From Martinezella hainanensis (GTDB lineage: Bacteria > Pseudomonadota > Alphaproteobacteria > Rhizobiales > Rhizobiaceae), in contig NZ_FMAC01000012.1 of assembly GCF_900094555.1 (NCBI RefSeq), forward strand, positions 88,291 through 152,290: DNA of 64,000 nt. Reading direction: 5' to 3'. The notes under the pieces were generated by a model, which saw nothing but the letters and a program-made list of their open reading frames with translations, ran no database searches and was not told where the DNA came from. Of this stretch, positions 43,419-53,500 are shown one piece after another (position 1 is the first letter of the stretch; each line of letters opens with the position of its first letter). Both the position numbers and the translations under genes were made by a program.

Positions 43419-43960
43419 GGCGATGTCACGTTGTTCGCGTAATCCCCGACGAGACGCTTGTGGGCGAGTTTACGCAGTTGCGCGGGTGATGACTTTCCAC
43501 TGCGCCATGGCGCGGATGCGATGAATGTGGGTGGTGAGGGCCGAGTGTTTCTGGTGCGGCGGCACGAAAAGATTTCTGACTGCTGAAAAGACCGAGATGA
43601 AACGCTGCAAGCCTGCGACGGATCGGAAACCCTGCATCATCCGCTCGCGTTTTCGAAGCGACACGTGTGAATTCTCCGCGCGATTGCTCAGGCCCTTGTG
43701 CGATCGATGTTCGACGCCGGGCATGACCTGCCGTTTTGCCGCTCCGTATGAGCGCAGTTTGTCGGTGACGATGCGCTTGGGCGACAGGCCCCGCTTCTTC
43801 AGCAATCTCACCAGCAATCGCCTGGCAGCCTTGGTATCGCGGCGGGCCTGGACGATCTTGTCGAGAACATAGCCGTCCTGATCAACGGCGCGCCAAAGCC
43901 AATGTTTCCGGCCGCCGATGGCAATCGCGACCTCGTCCAGATGCCAGATATCTTGCCGTC
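43418..43960 (-). mobile_element. IS6-family insertion sequence remnant
   Basis: The segment between the integrase fragment and the RND fragment contains the right half of an IS6-type element with its transposase gene. The edge near 43418 may be the original IS end (GGGCGATGTCACGTT). The other edge lies inside the transposase gene, so that terminal repeat is lost. The element cannot move on its own. Junction positions are uncertain by about 10 bp. Confidence 0.65.
43470..43960 (-). pseudogene. IS6-family transposase, N-terminally truncated
   Basis: The remaining 160 residues hold the DDE catalytic core: WHLDEVAIAIGG (first Asp), RIVTDKLRSYGAA (second Asp) and HKGLSNRAENSHVSLRKRER (Glu), followed by the usual AVRNLFVPP ending. 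The N-terminal DNA-binding part is missing. The codons in front of WRRQDIWH belong to antisense of the adjacent RND gene end. The frame appears longer only through that chance fusion. Confidence 0.8.
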
Positions 43961-44143
43961 GCCACTGGCGCTGGCGCTCAGAGCCGGATAGCCATCGGGA
44001 CCGCAGTACTCGGCGGCATGACAACAGGAACGGTCCTCGCGATCTTCTATGTCCCGATGTTCTTCGCCTTGGTGAGCTGGCTGTTCCATCGCAAACGGCT
44101 CGACGCGAGGTCAGACACTTTGGTCCCGAGTTCCCAATCCTGA
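43946..44143 (+). pseudogene. RND efflux pump, C-terminal fragment
   Basis: In frame from about 43946, the translation AVATGAGAQSRIAIGTAVLG then GMTTGTVLAIFYVPMFFALV is the last membrane helix region of an RND (AcrB/MexF-type) permease, ending at TGA 44141. Everything upstream has been replaced by the IS6 remnant. The stop is 9 bp from the methyltransferase start, suggesting the two were once in one operon. Confidence 0.8.
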
Positions 44144-44152
44144 GGAGCACTT

Positions 44153-44806
44153 ATGTCTACATCCAACGAAGTTGCCAGCAAGCCCAGCCCGATTCGAGAC
44201 CGGGGAATCCTCGATGTTATCGACCGGATGAACGCGGAACGGCGTCATCCCGACCGAAGCGCGTTCGAAACCCAAGGTCACGACGCTGAATCCTTTGCCG
44301 GCTTTGGCTTTTCGATCCATCCCGATCAGGGCGACCTCATCTACCTCCTTTGCCGGGCGATGGGGGCAAAGCGCGTCGTCGACTTCGCCACGTCTGTCGG
44401 CATGTCCGCGATCTACTTCGCCGCAGCGATGCGCGACAACGGCGGCGGCCTTGTGATCGGATCCGAACTGGTGCAGGCGAAGATTGACGTCGCGCGCAGC
44501 AATCTCGCCGACGCGGGCCTGGCCGAATATGCCGAGATCCGCCAAGGAGACGCGCGGCAGACCCTCCGCGACCTCGGGGGACCGCTCGATTTCGTTCTGA
44601 TCGACGGTTGGCCCCAGTTCGAGGGACCATCGCTCGCCCGCCAGGTGATCGAGATGGTCGTGCCACAGCTTCGCGTCGGCGGCTACGTGCTGAACGACAA
44701 CGCCGAACCAGACTTTCTCGAATTCGTCCGCGACCCAGTGAATGGTTTCATCTCGATCATGCTGCCGATCAAGCGTGGAACCGAGCTCGCTCTCAAGGTC
44801 GCCTAG
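44153..44806 (+). CDS. SAM-dependent O-methyltransferase (class I)
   Basis: This 217-residue protein has a Rossmann methyltransferase fold. The SAM-binding strand is RVVDFATSVGMSAIYFAAAM (near 75-94), with the acidic ribose ligand in GLVIGSELVQAKI. DARQTLRDLGGPLDFVLIDG holds motif IV (near 131-150), and GGYVLNDNAEPDF follows. It resembles the O-methyltransferase 3 (caffeoyl-CoA-type) family, but the substrate is unknown. AGGAG lies seven bases upstream. The gene is left from an operon with an RND efflux pump that has been destroyed by the IS6 insertion, so its expression may now be altered. Confidence 0.88.
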   Translation: MSTSNEVASKPSPIRDRGILDVIDRMNAERRHPDRSAFETQGHDAESFAGFGFSIHPDQGDLIYLLCRAMGAKRVVDFATSVGMSAIYFAAAMRDNGGGLVIGSELVQAKIDVARSNLADAGLAEYAEIRQGDARQTLRDLGGPLDFVLIDGWPQFEGPSLARQVIEMVVPQLRVGGYVLNDNAEPDFLEFVRDPVNGFISIMLPIKRGTELALKVA

Positions 44807-44931
44807 GCCGAACCCGTGATCGACTTGGGTTCGATATACGAGAACACAGATAACGGAACGTACCAATCGCAGAGGGTGTAACAAGTGCAGACAGCGGTGC
44901 TTACCCCTATCGAATAGCGCGGGAGCAAGAG

Positions 44932-46407
44932 ATGACTGACATATCGAGAAGAGACTTCATAACGGCCGTATCGGTGATGGCGGGCGCCACCTCTACGGTC
45001 GCCCCTGGCTCGAGTGGAGTGCTGGCGGCTGATAGAAATGGATTCATGGCCGCGTCGTCAACCGGACCTGGCCCGGCTGGAGAGCGGCCATCGCGAAGAC
45101 CCGGAATCCAGAGAATCTATGCTCTGTGCGAAGTTACCGGCGGTGGCCAGAAGGTCTATGGCATCGCCGTGGAGTATGACACGGACATAGATGCCGCCAG
45201 TCTTGCGCTCGACACCTATTCCGCAGGCGTAATTCCAGCGGCACGCGGCTTCTTTCCCGGAATGCCCCAGGAGCCAGACAAGAACGCCACGACAGACGCT
45301 ACTCAGTCACGCCCGGTGTTCGCCATCTATACAAATTCGGAAGCCACACTGCGTAGCGATGGCACGGATGTTGCTGGGAAGTTCGTCATCGCGGAATTCC
45401 GGTACGATCCGGATCTCAGCCTTCCAACGACCGACAGCGACAAGGTGACTCTGATCCAGGTCAAAGACATCAGGACGCAAGGCGGTGCGATCTATGCCGC
45501 GGCAAAGACTATCTGGGACAACGCCGGGTCTCACGGCAACAGCGTCGTCATTCGCGGTGTTGATGCCTGGGAGCAGAACCACTGGTGGTGGGACGATAGC
45601 CGATCTGCCTGGCTCGAATATAGCATCTATCTGCCGAAGTCGTTTCTGAAGAAGGGCGGTGAAAACAAATCCTATCCACTTCTGCTCGCGATCACCCATT
45701 CCGGCACCAGCTACGACGGGACTTGCGCCCAGACGCTGACTGAGCAATGCATCGCCACCATCTGGAGTTTGCCGGAAGAGCAGGAGCGCCATGAATGTGT
45801 GATCGTCACGCCGCGTTATGAGCGCACTACGATGAACGACTACTGGGAGCACACGTCGGACGTCGAGAACACCCACAAGCTCGTACAGATGCTGCTGTCT
45901 AATACTTGGAACTACGGTAATCCCAACCTCAAAGATCGAACGGACAAGGTCCTGAAGATCGATCCGAAGAGGGTCTACTGCACGGGGTGGTCCATGGGAG
46001 CCATGACCTCTCTGTGGCTGATGGCGAAGCATCCGGAAACCTTTGCCGCCGGACTGATCATTGCCGGACAGCAGCGGCCCAGCGACGTTGCAACCCTTGC
46101 GCATCAGAGGCTGCTCATCATTACGGGGACCGAAGATGACAAGGCCACGCCGTGGAACGAAAAGTGCGTACCCGTCTGGCAAAAGGGAGGGGCAAAAGTG
46201 ACTCGCCCTTCAGAGCGCCTCGATCCTTCGCTCATCTTCCCTGTCGACGACCAGAAGCTGCTCACTGACCAAGTCCAGGGATACTTGGCGAAGGGAGGAA
46301 ATATCACCTTCTTGACGTTCGAGGGCGTCGACCACATGGCTTCCGCTCGCAAGTTCTTCTACATCCGCGCCGCCAGGGACTGGCTATTCCAATATAGCAA
46401 ACGCTAA
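44932..46407 (+). CDS. Tat-exported alpha/beta-hydrolase esterase
   Basis: This 491-residue protein begins with a twin-arginine signal (ISRRDFITAVSVMAGATSTV), so it is exported folded to the periplasm. After an Ig-like N-terminal domain (about 55-180, IYALCEVTGGGQKVYGIAVE) comes a hydrolase domain. It has the oxyanion region LLLAITHSGTSYDG, the nucleophile elbow GWSMGA with Ser354, an Asp near ITGTEDDKATPW and His468 in GVDHMAS. This fits esterases with an Ig-like N-terminal domain found in polysaccharide- and aryl-ester-degrading bacteria. The substrate is unknown. It lies 125 bp after the methyltransferase gene and probably has its own promoter. Confidence 0.85.
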   Translation: MTDISRRDFITAVSVMAGATSTVAPGSSGVLAADRNGFMAASSTGPGPAGERPSRRPGIQRIYALCEVTGGGQKVYGIAVEYDTDIDAASLALDTYSAGVIPAARGFFPGMPQEPDKNATTDATQSRPVFAIYTNSEATLRSDGTDVAGKFVIAEFRYDPDLSLPTTDSDKVTLIQVKDIRTQGGAIYAAAKTIWDNAGSHGNSVVIRGVDAWEQNHWWWDDSRSAWLEYSIYLPKSFLKKGGENKSYPLLLAITHSGTSYDGTCAQTLTEQCIATIWSLPEEQERHECVIVTPRYERTTMNDYWEHTSDVENTHKLVQMLLSNTWNYGNPNLKDRTDKVLKIDPKRVYCTGWSMGAMTSLWLMAKHPETFAAGLIIAGQQRPSDVATLAHQRLLIITGTEDDKATPWNEKCVPVWQKGGAKVTRPSERLDPSLIFPVDDQKLLTDQVQGYLAKGGNITFLTFEGVDHMASARKFFYIRAARDWLFQYSKR

Positions 46408-46576
46408 AAGCAGGCATCCAAGGACTGACTGTTTGATCACGAGCCCTGCCAACTCGGGACGATAGCTATGTGCAGGGCGAGGTGATCGGCTAACCACAGC
46501 ACTAATCTTGGTCTTGCGCGATCCTTACGACGTTAATCGCAACCGGATTTCAGTGCCTATTTTAGCGTCAAACTAG

Positions 46577-48916
46577 TCAGAACTCCGACCACTCCTGTTG
46601 GAGATGCTTAAGCGCGGCATTGCCCTGCGTGACTGGAACGGCGCGTGCAGTATGCCGGCCCGTTGTCGGGGCTGAAGCAGGCCGGGCGACGGGCCTCGCC
46701 TGTGGCTCCATGCGCTCGGCTTGGCCTGTGCGGAATGCGCTCAGGAGCTCGCCAAGACGCTTACTCTCTTCGGCCAAACCGGCACCAGCCGCGTTCATCT
46801 CTTCGACCATGGCGGCATTCTGCTGTGTCGCCTGGTCCATGTGATTGACGGCGCTGTTGATCTCCGAAAGACCCATGGACTGCTCCTGAGCGGCAGTGGC
46901 GATCGCATCCATGTGCTGATTGATCTGCAGGACCAGGTCGGCGATGGCTGCAAGGCCCTCGCCGGTGTCGTTGACGAGCTTCACGCCCTCACCGACGGCG
47001 GCTTCAGAATTGCCGATCAGAGCCTTGATCTCCTTGGCGGCATTGGCCGAGCGCTGGGCAAGTTCGCGCACTTCCTGGGCGACGACGGCAAAGCCTTTGC
47101 CGGCTTCACCCGCACGCGCCGCCTCGACGCCGGCGTTGAGCGCGAGCAGATTGGTCTGGAAGGCGATCTCGTCGATCACGCTGATGATCTGGCTGATCTG
47201 TTTGGACGAATGCTCGATCCTACCCATGGCATTGACGGCATTATTGACGACTTGGCTGGAGTTTTCTGCTCGTAACCGGGCGCCGCGGACCAGATCACGC
47301 GCATCGCCAGTTCGCTTAGAGGTCGATTGGACATTGGCCGTAACCTCTTCGAGAGCCGCCGCCGTCTCTTCCAGCGACGCGGCCTGCTGCTCGGTGCGCT
47401 TGGAGAGGTTATCGGAAGCCTGCGAGATCTCGTAGCTGCCGCTGTTTACGAGTGACGCGGCCTGGTCGACCTGGGACATGGCAGCGCGCAGCTGGCTGAC
47501 CGATGAATTGAAGTCGTGACGCAGAGCTTCGAACTGCGCCGCCAGCGGCGTTTCGATCTCGCAGCATAAGTCGCCGGATGCCAAATGACGAAGTCCTGTC
47601 GCAAGCGAGCCCGTCGCCAGCGACAGCCTCTGTTCGGCCTCTGCTTCGGCACGGCGCTGGACTTCGACGCGTTCATTCTCCGACGTAACGCGGGCCTCGG
47701 CGGCTTCGGCTTCCAGTACCTTGTTGCGCAAGGCTGACTGCTGGAACACCTGTACGGAACGTGCCATGGCACCGATCTCATCACGCCGTTCGACGCCACC
47801 GATCAGGGCCGAGAGATTGCCATGGGCGAGCTCCGTCATCGAATGGGTTAGCGTCCCGACAGGCTTGGTAACACGAAAGACGATGACGCAGATCCCGGTA
47901 ATGCTCAGAACCGCGGCAACAAGGAAGGTGAGCCCGTAGGCGATCAGGCTGACGAATGCATCATTCTGGCTGGCGGCTGCCTCGACGACCATGCCATCTG
48001 CGGCTGCCGCAGCGGTGTTCGTGATGGTCAGAAGCGCGGCATTGCCAAGCGGGCGCCAGTCGTCGAGAGACATGGCCTTCTTCTCACCGGCTGCGAACCT
48101 CGCAAGTAGCGCGGTGTGTTTTGCTGCAAAGTCGCCGCTGAAATAGGTCGAGCTGCCGACCTTATAGGCGTCCTTGACGACCTGTGGTGTCGAGGGATGA
48201 TTGACCAGAGTGCCGATCTGTCCCCAGGTGAAATTCGCCGTGTAATCGAATTGCTGGATCTTGCTGACGTCTTCAGGCTTCATCGCCTCTCCAGAGGCGA
48301 GCGTGTTGACATACAACAGGTTTGCGGCACCCGCCGTCGCGCGGGTGTACCATGTCAGTGCGCGGATCTGGATCAGTGCCGTCATTGAGGGATCACTCGT
48401 GCGGATCCGGCTTTCAATGGCGGTCGAACCTGTCTCCAACGCAGTCAAGAGCTGCTGACCGACGTCCAGCGTCGTGGCCTGCAGTGTGGGATCGCGATCG
48501 GCAAGCTTCTTGGCGACTTCGCTGTCGAGCTTTGAGCGGAATGCGACCACCCGATCGTAGGCGTTCATGACGTCACCAATCGGGGCTTTGAGCGTCTGGT
48601 CGTCGATGTTTGCAAAGACCGATTTTGCATCGACCATGTATTTGTCGACGATGCCCCTGTCCGTTTTCAACAAGGCAAGCGTTGCATCTTGCGCGCCAAG
48701 CTCAAGTTTGGCGAGTGACGACCCGTCGCCTCGCTCGTTGCGAAAGTTGGCGAGTGTTTGGAAGAGAGCGCGGTCGAGCACGGTGAACTTCGAGACGTCG
48801 GCATAGATGCTTTCGCCGCGATAGGCATCGAGCATCGAAGATCCCGTCAGCACGCACAGAGCGATGCTGAGAAAAAGGAAAATTCCAACAAGTATATTGC
48901 GAAGAGAAAAAATCAT
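46577..48916 (-). CDS. methyl-accepting chemotaxis protein
   Basis: This 779-residue receptor has TM1 at about 7-27, a helical periplasmic domain to about 322, TM2 at 325-347, HAMP at about 348-402, a second linker and the signalling domain with hairpin tip FQTNLLALNAGVEAARAGEA near 595-615. The periplasmic region (FQTLANFRNERGDGSS near 50) resembles four-helix-bundle NIT-type sensors, although this is uncertain. The C-terminus ends QEWSEF, matching the xWxxF tether that recruits the CheR methyltransferase. Ligand unknown. It is convergent with the esterase gene. Confidence 0.95.
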   Translation of the reverse strand: MIFSLRNILVGIFLFLSIALCVLTGSSMLDAYRGESIYADVSKFTVLDRALFQTLANFRNERGDGSSLAKLELGAQDATLALLKTDRGIVDKYMVDAKSVFANIDDQTLKAPIGDVMNAYDRVVAFRSKLDSEVAKKLADRDPTLQATTLDVGQQLLTALETGSTAIESRIRTSDPSMTALIQIRALTWYTRATAGAANLLYVNTLASGEAMKPEDVSKIQQFDYTANFTWGQIGTLVNHPSTPQVVKDAYKVGSSTYFSGDFAAKHTALLARFAAGEKKAMSLDDWRPLGNAALLTITNTAAAAADGMVVEAAASQNDAFVSLIAYGLTFLVAAVLSITGICVIVFRVTKPVGTLTHSMTELAHGNLSALIGGVERRDEIGAMARSVQVFQQSALRNKVLEAEAAEARVTSENERVEVQRRAEAEAEQRLSLATGSLATGLRHLASGDLCCEIETPLAAQFEALRHDFNSSVSQLRAAMSQVDQAASLVNSGSYEISQASDNLSKRTEQQAASLEETAAALEEVTANVQSTSKRTGDARDLVRGARLRAENSSQVVNNAVNAMGRIEHSSKQISQIISVIDEIAFQTNLLALNAGVEAARAGEAGKGFAVVAQEVRELAQRSANAAKEIKALIGNSEAAVGEGVKLVNDTGEGLAAIADLVLQINQHMDAIATAAQEQSMGLSEINSAVNHMDQATQQNAAMVEEMNAAGAGLAEESKRLGELLSAFRTGQAERMEPQARPVARPASAPTTGRHTARAVPVTQGNAALKHLQQEWSEF

Positions 48917-49608
48917 AATTGCTCACCTACGTTCGGGGTGCCGTAACGCTAACCCGCTTCGTCAAAACCAGTATTTCTGGAGCCCTTGTGGTGAAATTTC
49001 TAAAAGAAAAGCAGTCCGTGAGCCGTCGAGGCGCCGCTCGACTACAGGCGCGTCATGCCCTGTCCAATCCAAGACGAAGCTAGCCAAGCTTTATTGAAAC
49101 AGAATTAATGGCGCTGCCTCAAGATGCATGAGAATAGTTATAATCTCATCCATTTCCGGTTAAATGACGAGTTTAACTGCTATTTGTTTTACGAATATAT
49201 TAGATTAAGCGAAATGTTTTTGATTAGCTAAACCTGCGATCGAGTATTGATTTTGAATTCGGTCCTGATTTGCTCATTCTTTCCAACTGGCCGTGACGCA
49301 GTCAAGCTGAGACACGCGCATGAAACGCTTCGTTATTCTGAACCAACTGTGGGTCACCGCGAAACGGAAACTGGGTAGGTTGAGTATGAAATTCAAGACG
49401 GGCGAGGTCGCCAAGTTACTTCAGCGAACGCTCAGGCTGAGCCACAGTGGTCTGGTCAATGAGGCATTCCATAAGACGCCTCGCGCTCTTATCATTTATT
49501 TTCACAGGCTGGCTGGTCTCTTAGCTAAAAATATGGGTAGGTCGCCGGTTCAGATCCCTTCAAGAGCTGAGATGAGGTAAATGCCGCGAAATTGGATGCG
49601 CGAAATGT
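48917..49608. other. AT-rich gap between chemoreceptor and toxin-antitoxin genes
   Basis: About 690 bp without a convincing gene. The forward frame at 49320-49580 (86 codons) has no recognisable family and no ribosome binding site, and its codon use is unlike its neighbours. The stretch from about 49130 to 49270 is especially AT-rich. The promoter of the chemoreceptor lies at the left end. A short T-arm-like sequence near 49545 does not form a tRNA. Confidence 0.4.
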
Positions 49609-49653
49609 GTAACGACAATATCTTTACGGATCTTGTAAAGATATTGTCGTTAC
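49609..49653. promoter_or_regulatory. operator of the DUF1778/GNAT toxin-antitoxin module
   Basis: Perfect 19-base arms (GTAACGACAATATCTTTAC and its complement) flank a 7-base centre, just upstream of the antitoxin ATG. Such dyads are the binding sites of ribbon-helix-helix antitoxins, allowing tight autorepression. It could also fold as RNA if transcribed. Confidence 0.8.
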
Positions 49654-49681
49654 GCTATGTGGGGGCAAACAGGAGTTTCCC

Positions 49682-49978
49682 ATGCCGACCTCACACACGA
49701 GCAAAAGCCCAGATGCAAGCGTATCGCTGAATATGCGCATCAAGCCTGCTACCCGCAACTTGATCGATCGCGCCGCTGAGTTGCTCGGTAAGACGCGCAC
49801 GGATTTCATGTTGGAGGCTTCCGAGCGCCGAGCCGAGGAGGTGCTGCTCGACCGCACTATCTTCACGGTAAGCCCCGAAATTTATGCTGAATACCTTGCC
49901 CGGCTCGACGCACCTACGCAGCTCAATGAGCGTTTAGCACGCACCATGTCGACCAAAGCGCCGTGGGATGAGGCGTGA
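49682..49978 (+). CDS. DUF1778-family antitoxin (TacA-like)
   Basis: This 98-residue protein has a ribbon-helix-helix fold at about residues 14-58 (VSLNMRIKPATRNLIDRAAE, LGKTRTDFMLEASERRAEE), followed by the C-terminal tail that in TacA wraps around its toxin (IFTVSPEIYAEYLARLD). AGGAG precedes the ATG. The stop overlaps the toxin start (GTGA at 49975-49978). It should neutralise the acetyltransferase and repress its own promoter at the large dyad upstream. Confidence 0.92.
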   Translation: MPTSHTSKSPDASVSLNMRIKPATRNLIDRAAELLGKTRTDFMLEASERRAEEVLLDRTIFTVSPEIYAEYLARLDAPTQLNERLARTMSTKAPWDEA

Positions 49979-50472
49979 CCCTCAGCGCACCGGCCCCCCC
50001 GGCCGATCATCATGAGCTAGCCGAGTTCAATTCCGGCGTCCTTGAACTGGACGATTGGCTGCGGCGCCGCGCCCGTTCTAATCAAGCAAGCGGGGCATCG
50101 CGGACCTTCGTCGTGTGCGAGGAGAGCCGCGTCATCGCCTATTACGCGCTCGCTTCAGGCGCCGTCAAACAGCCGGAAGCGCCTGGCCGTTTTCGGCGCA
50201 ATATGCCTGATCCAATTCCGGTCGCTGTGCTTGGTCGCCTCGCCATTGATCAATCCTACCAAGGGCGCGGTATCGGCAGGGCCTTGGTGCGCGACGCGGG
50301 CCTGCGCCTGCTCAATGCCGCCGAAGTACTTGGCATCCGAGGCATGCTGGTTCATGCGATTTCAGATGACGCACGAGCCTTCTACGAGGCCGTCGGCTTC
50401 CTGTCTTCTCCTTCCGAGCCCGTGATGCTGATGGTCGGATTGCATGACCTCAATAATGCGCTAAACCCATAG
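49975..50472 (+). CDS. GNAT-family toxin (TacT-like tRNA acetyltransferase)
   Basis: This 165-residue N-acetyltransferase starts with GTG and overlaps the antitoxin gene by four bases. The acetyl-CoA loop is QGRGIGRAL at 96-104 with RLAIDQSY before it, and the catalytic Tyr137 lies in ARAFYEAVGF. Relatives such as TacT and AtaT acetylate the amino group of aminoacyl-tRNA and stop translation. Coupling to a DUF1778 protein makes the toxin role likely. It ends 44 bp from the convergent RHS gene, so it is not an immunity gene for it. Confidence 0.92.
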   Translation: MTLSAPAPPADHHELAEFNSGVLELDDWLRRRARSNQASGASRTFVVCEESRVIAYYALASGAVKQPEAPGRFRRNMPDPIPVAVLGRLAIDQSYQGRGIGRALVRDAGLRLLNAAEVLGIRGMLVHAISDDARAFYEAVGFLSSPSEPVMLMVGLHDLNNALNP

Positions 50473-50516
50473 GCGGAACTCATCAATAATTTCGGTTGAG
50501 CGTATTCCATCTCAGG

Positions 50517-53500
50517 CTATTTGTCATGGTTTGTTGCTCCCCAGATGACATATCCCTCCGCTAGCGTATAGCCGGTGATACCGTACAGGCACACGGCCGT
50601 GTTCGACTTCGCGGCTTTCAGCGCCTGATCCACGCCTCGGATCGCCGTCGCTACGCGACTTTGACCTTCGCTGCCGAAAGACGTCGCGAACTCCGTTGCC
50701 CAATTCTTGGCATCGTTCAGTAGGACGTCGCCCACCCCGAAGGGCACTCCGCCGGCTACCCCCACTTTCGCCGCGAGCGCGAGGCCCTGGTTCCAGGACT
50801 GATGGGTCATCAGGTTCGTCATGATCTGCGCGATGGCATTGGTGGAGCTACCCATCGCCACGTTGAGAGCAACCTTGAATGCCGCCTTGCCCGCAATCTT
50901 GCTTGCCGCGTTCAGTCCCGCCTTTTCGGCGACGTCACCCCATGCCTTGCTGACGGCTTCGGCCTCAAGCCCGGCCACGCCGGAACCGATGCCGTAGAGC
51001 AGCCCGCTCCAGGCGCCGGACAGAAGCGCATCGCGGAACCCTTGTCCCGAGAATTGGGCACCCGGACTGATATCATATTGCAGCCCGGAGGAGCCGACGC
51101 CGAAGGCGGTGTTCGTCACGACCTGCTGCAGGAAGTTTCCGACGGCATTGACGGTTCCCTCGATGCCGGCAGCGCCAACGCCTTCAGGCAGCGCGACCGT
51201 GGTTGACAACTCGGTCAGCACCGCCGTCTGTGAAAGGCCTTGGGCTCCGACCGAAGCGCCGGCGGCCACGACTTCGGAGCCGCCAGTCAGCGCGCTCGAT
51301 ATCGAGCCAATCGCGGAGCCGACAGCATCGCCGATGGCAGCCAGCACGTCGGAAAGGCCGAATGTGAAAAAGCTGAGGGCGAAGCCGGTGACGGCAAGTG
51401 CTGCCATTCCCGCCCCGATGCCGACGCGCGCCCAGGTCGAGGTATTGCCGGTGGGGTCGATCATCATGATCGGGTTGTTGCCGGCGAAACCGTAGGGGTT
51501 TGCACCTTGCCCCGCGACATCGGGAGAGCAGAAGCGACGCAGGAGGGGATGATAAAGCCTCGCCCCGAAATCGTAGAGGCCGGTTTCCGTGTCGAGTGCC
51601 TTTCCCATGAAACGGAACGGGACGATTTGCGGAAGGGAACCCGAGATGCCGAGCACCTCGCCGAAAGGCGCGTAGTCGTACCGGGCTACCAGCGCATTCT
51701 GATCGTCGACCACGGCCCAGACGGTCTGCGCATGATCCTTCACCGGGAAATAGCGCGCATCGCTCACAACGGTCACCAGCCCCGTGGGTCCCTGAATGTA
51801 GGCTGTCCATGTCCCGTCGGAGTGGCTGCATAGCGGCTGGGTCGCCGCACCCCAGAGATATACCGTAGTGGAGGACGTATTGCCGCTGACCTGTTTCAGT
51901 ATCCGCTGCCCCTTGCCGCCATAGGCAAGCCGAAGCTGGGTCACGTCATCCCCCGAGGTGACCGTCAGCCCGGTCGCCAGTTTCAGGCACGGGTCATATT
52001 CGAGCGCCAGGCCCCCGGCCTGCGTCAATCGGCCGTCGGCGCTGAACTGCAAGGAAATGGGATCGGGATCGGCGCTGCCGATCGCCAACGTGCTCGGCCG
52101 GTTCGAGCCCGGGGCGCAGGTAAAATCGTATTCCACGTCGTCCTGGGTAAGCTTCCAGATATTGCCGTTGGCATCATATAGTCCGACGGACTCGTTGCCC
52201 TGTGTGCCTCCCGTCACGGTCGCGCTCGCCAGGCGCATCTGGCCGTCATAGGCATAGGCAACTTGTGTGCTGTCCGAATCCGAGCCGAAGCTGTATGACA
52301 GACCGCGGTTCTCGATCCGGCCATCCACGTCATAACCTAGCCCCAGAGTGAAGCAGGCATCCGTCGTGCCGCTTGGCGTTACAGTATACCCGGTGAGCCA
52401 GCCCGGAGACGCATACTGATAAGCGCCGGTCAGTAACCCCTGGTTCAGCGTTTCCGTCTCGACATCACCATCCGCATTATAAGTGTAGGCGGCGATGTCC
52501 GTCGGTGTGCTTACCGAGGTACCGATGCGGGTAACGCGGCCCCCGTCGTCGTAATCATAGAGGACCGTGGCGACAGGCGAGCCGTCTGGATAGGTCACCT
52601 GAGTGATCTGCTTTAGATTGTTGTAGGTGTAGGACACGGTCGCGGCCGAGGTGCCAAGTGTCGAGGGAAGCTGCAGCGTAATGCTGGCGAGATTTCCGTC
52701 GCCGTCATAGGCCAATGACTCGGTCGTGGTCACGGCATCGGCCGAAGGGACCATGGCAGGCGCCTGGTTGACCGTCACGATCAGTATTTCCTTGCCGATC
52801 GCGTTCGGATCGCTGCCATCTCCGTCATAGCCATGGGTTCGCGCGACGGTATGTGCAATGGTGTCATCCGGCCATGCAGCCTGTCCAACGAGCGTGGCGA
52901 GTCGCGTCGCATCCCAGGCCTGCTGAACCGTCCCTTCCTCGAGCACGCGGCCGAGCGCATCGTACTTGTAGTAGGCAAACCATGCCTCGCCATCCTCGAG
53001 CGCCGTGTTCACGAAGCGAAGACGCGACGACGGATCATAGAGGAACTGGCTGGTGCCGGTGTCCGGGTCGGTGGTCTGCAGGGTGCGCCCCAGCGGGTCC
53101 TGCACCAGCGACTTCATGAAAGATGAAGGGTCCGACTGCGGCGTCTTGGTGTAGAAATTCGGTTGGCGGGTCTGCAGGGTGGCCGCTGCTGCCCCCGCGG
53201 CATCGGCGAAGGTGGCGATGGCTTGCCCTTGCCCCGCGACTTCGCCGGCGATATCCGTGAGCGAAGAGGCAAGTTTGCGGCCCATCGTGTCGCGCAGGGT
53301 AAGCGATTGCGTCTTCAGTGGGCTGATCAGCGTGTTGGCGACATAGTCTCCCTGCGGCAGATCGAAGGCCGAACTGTCGTTCGGTCCGTAAAGGAACTGC
53401 GTTGTCTGGCGATCGGCCGGCGCCGTGCTGTCGATGTCGTGGATTGCGTAGGCCTTGCCGGGTTGTCCCTGCTCCAGGCGTCGCTTTCGAGGTGAGGCTT

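Noticed and set aside
49320..49580. 86-codon forward frame
   Set aside because: No recognisable domain, no ribosome binding site and AT-rich surroundings.
49530..49585. T-arm-like sequence suggesting a tRNA or attachment site
   Set aside because: The conserved A of the T-loop is missing and no acceptor or anticodon stem can be drawn.
49975..50472. GNAT gene as immunity gene of the RHS protein
   Set aside because: It is on the opposite strand and translationally coupled to a DUF1778 antitoxin, which explains it fully.
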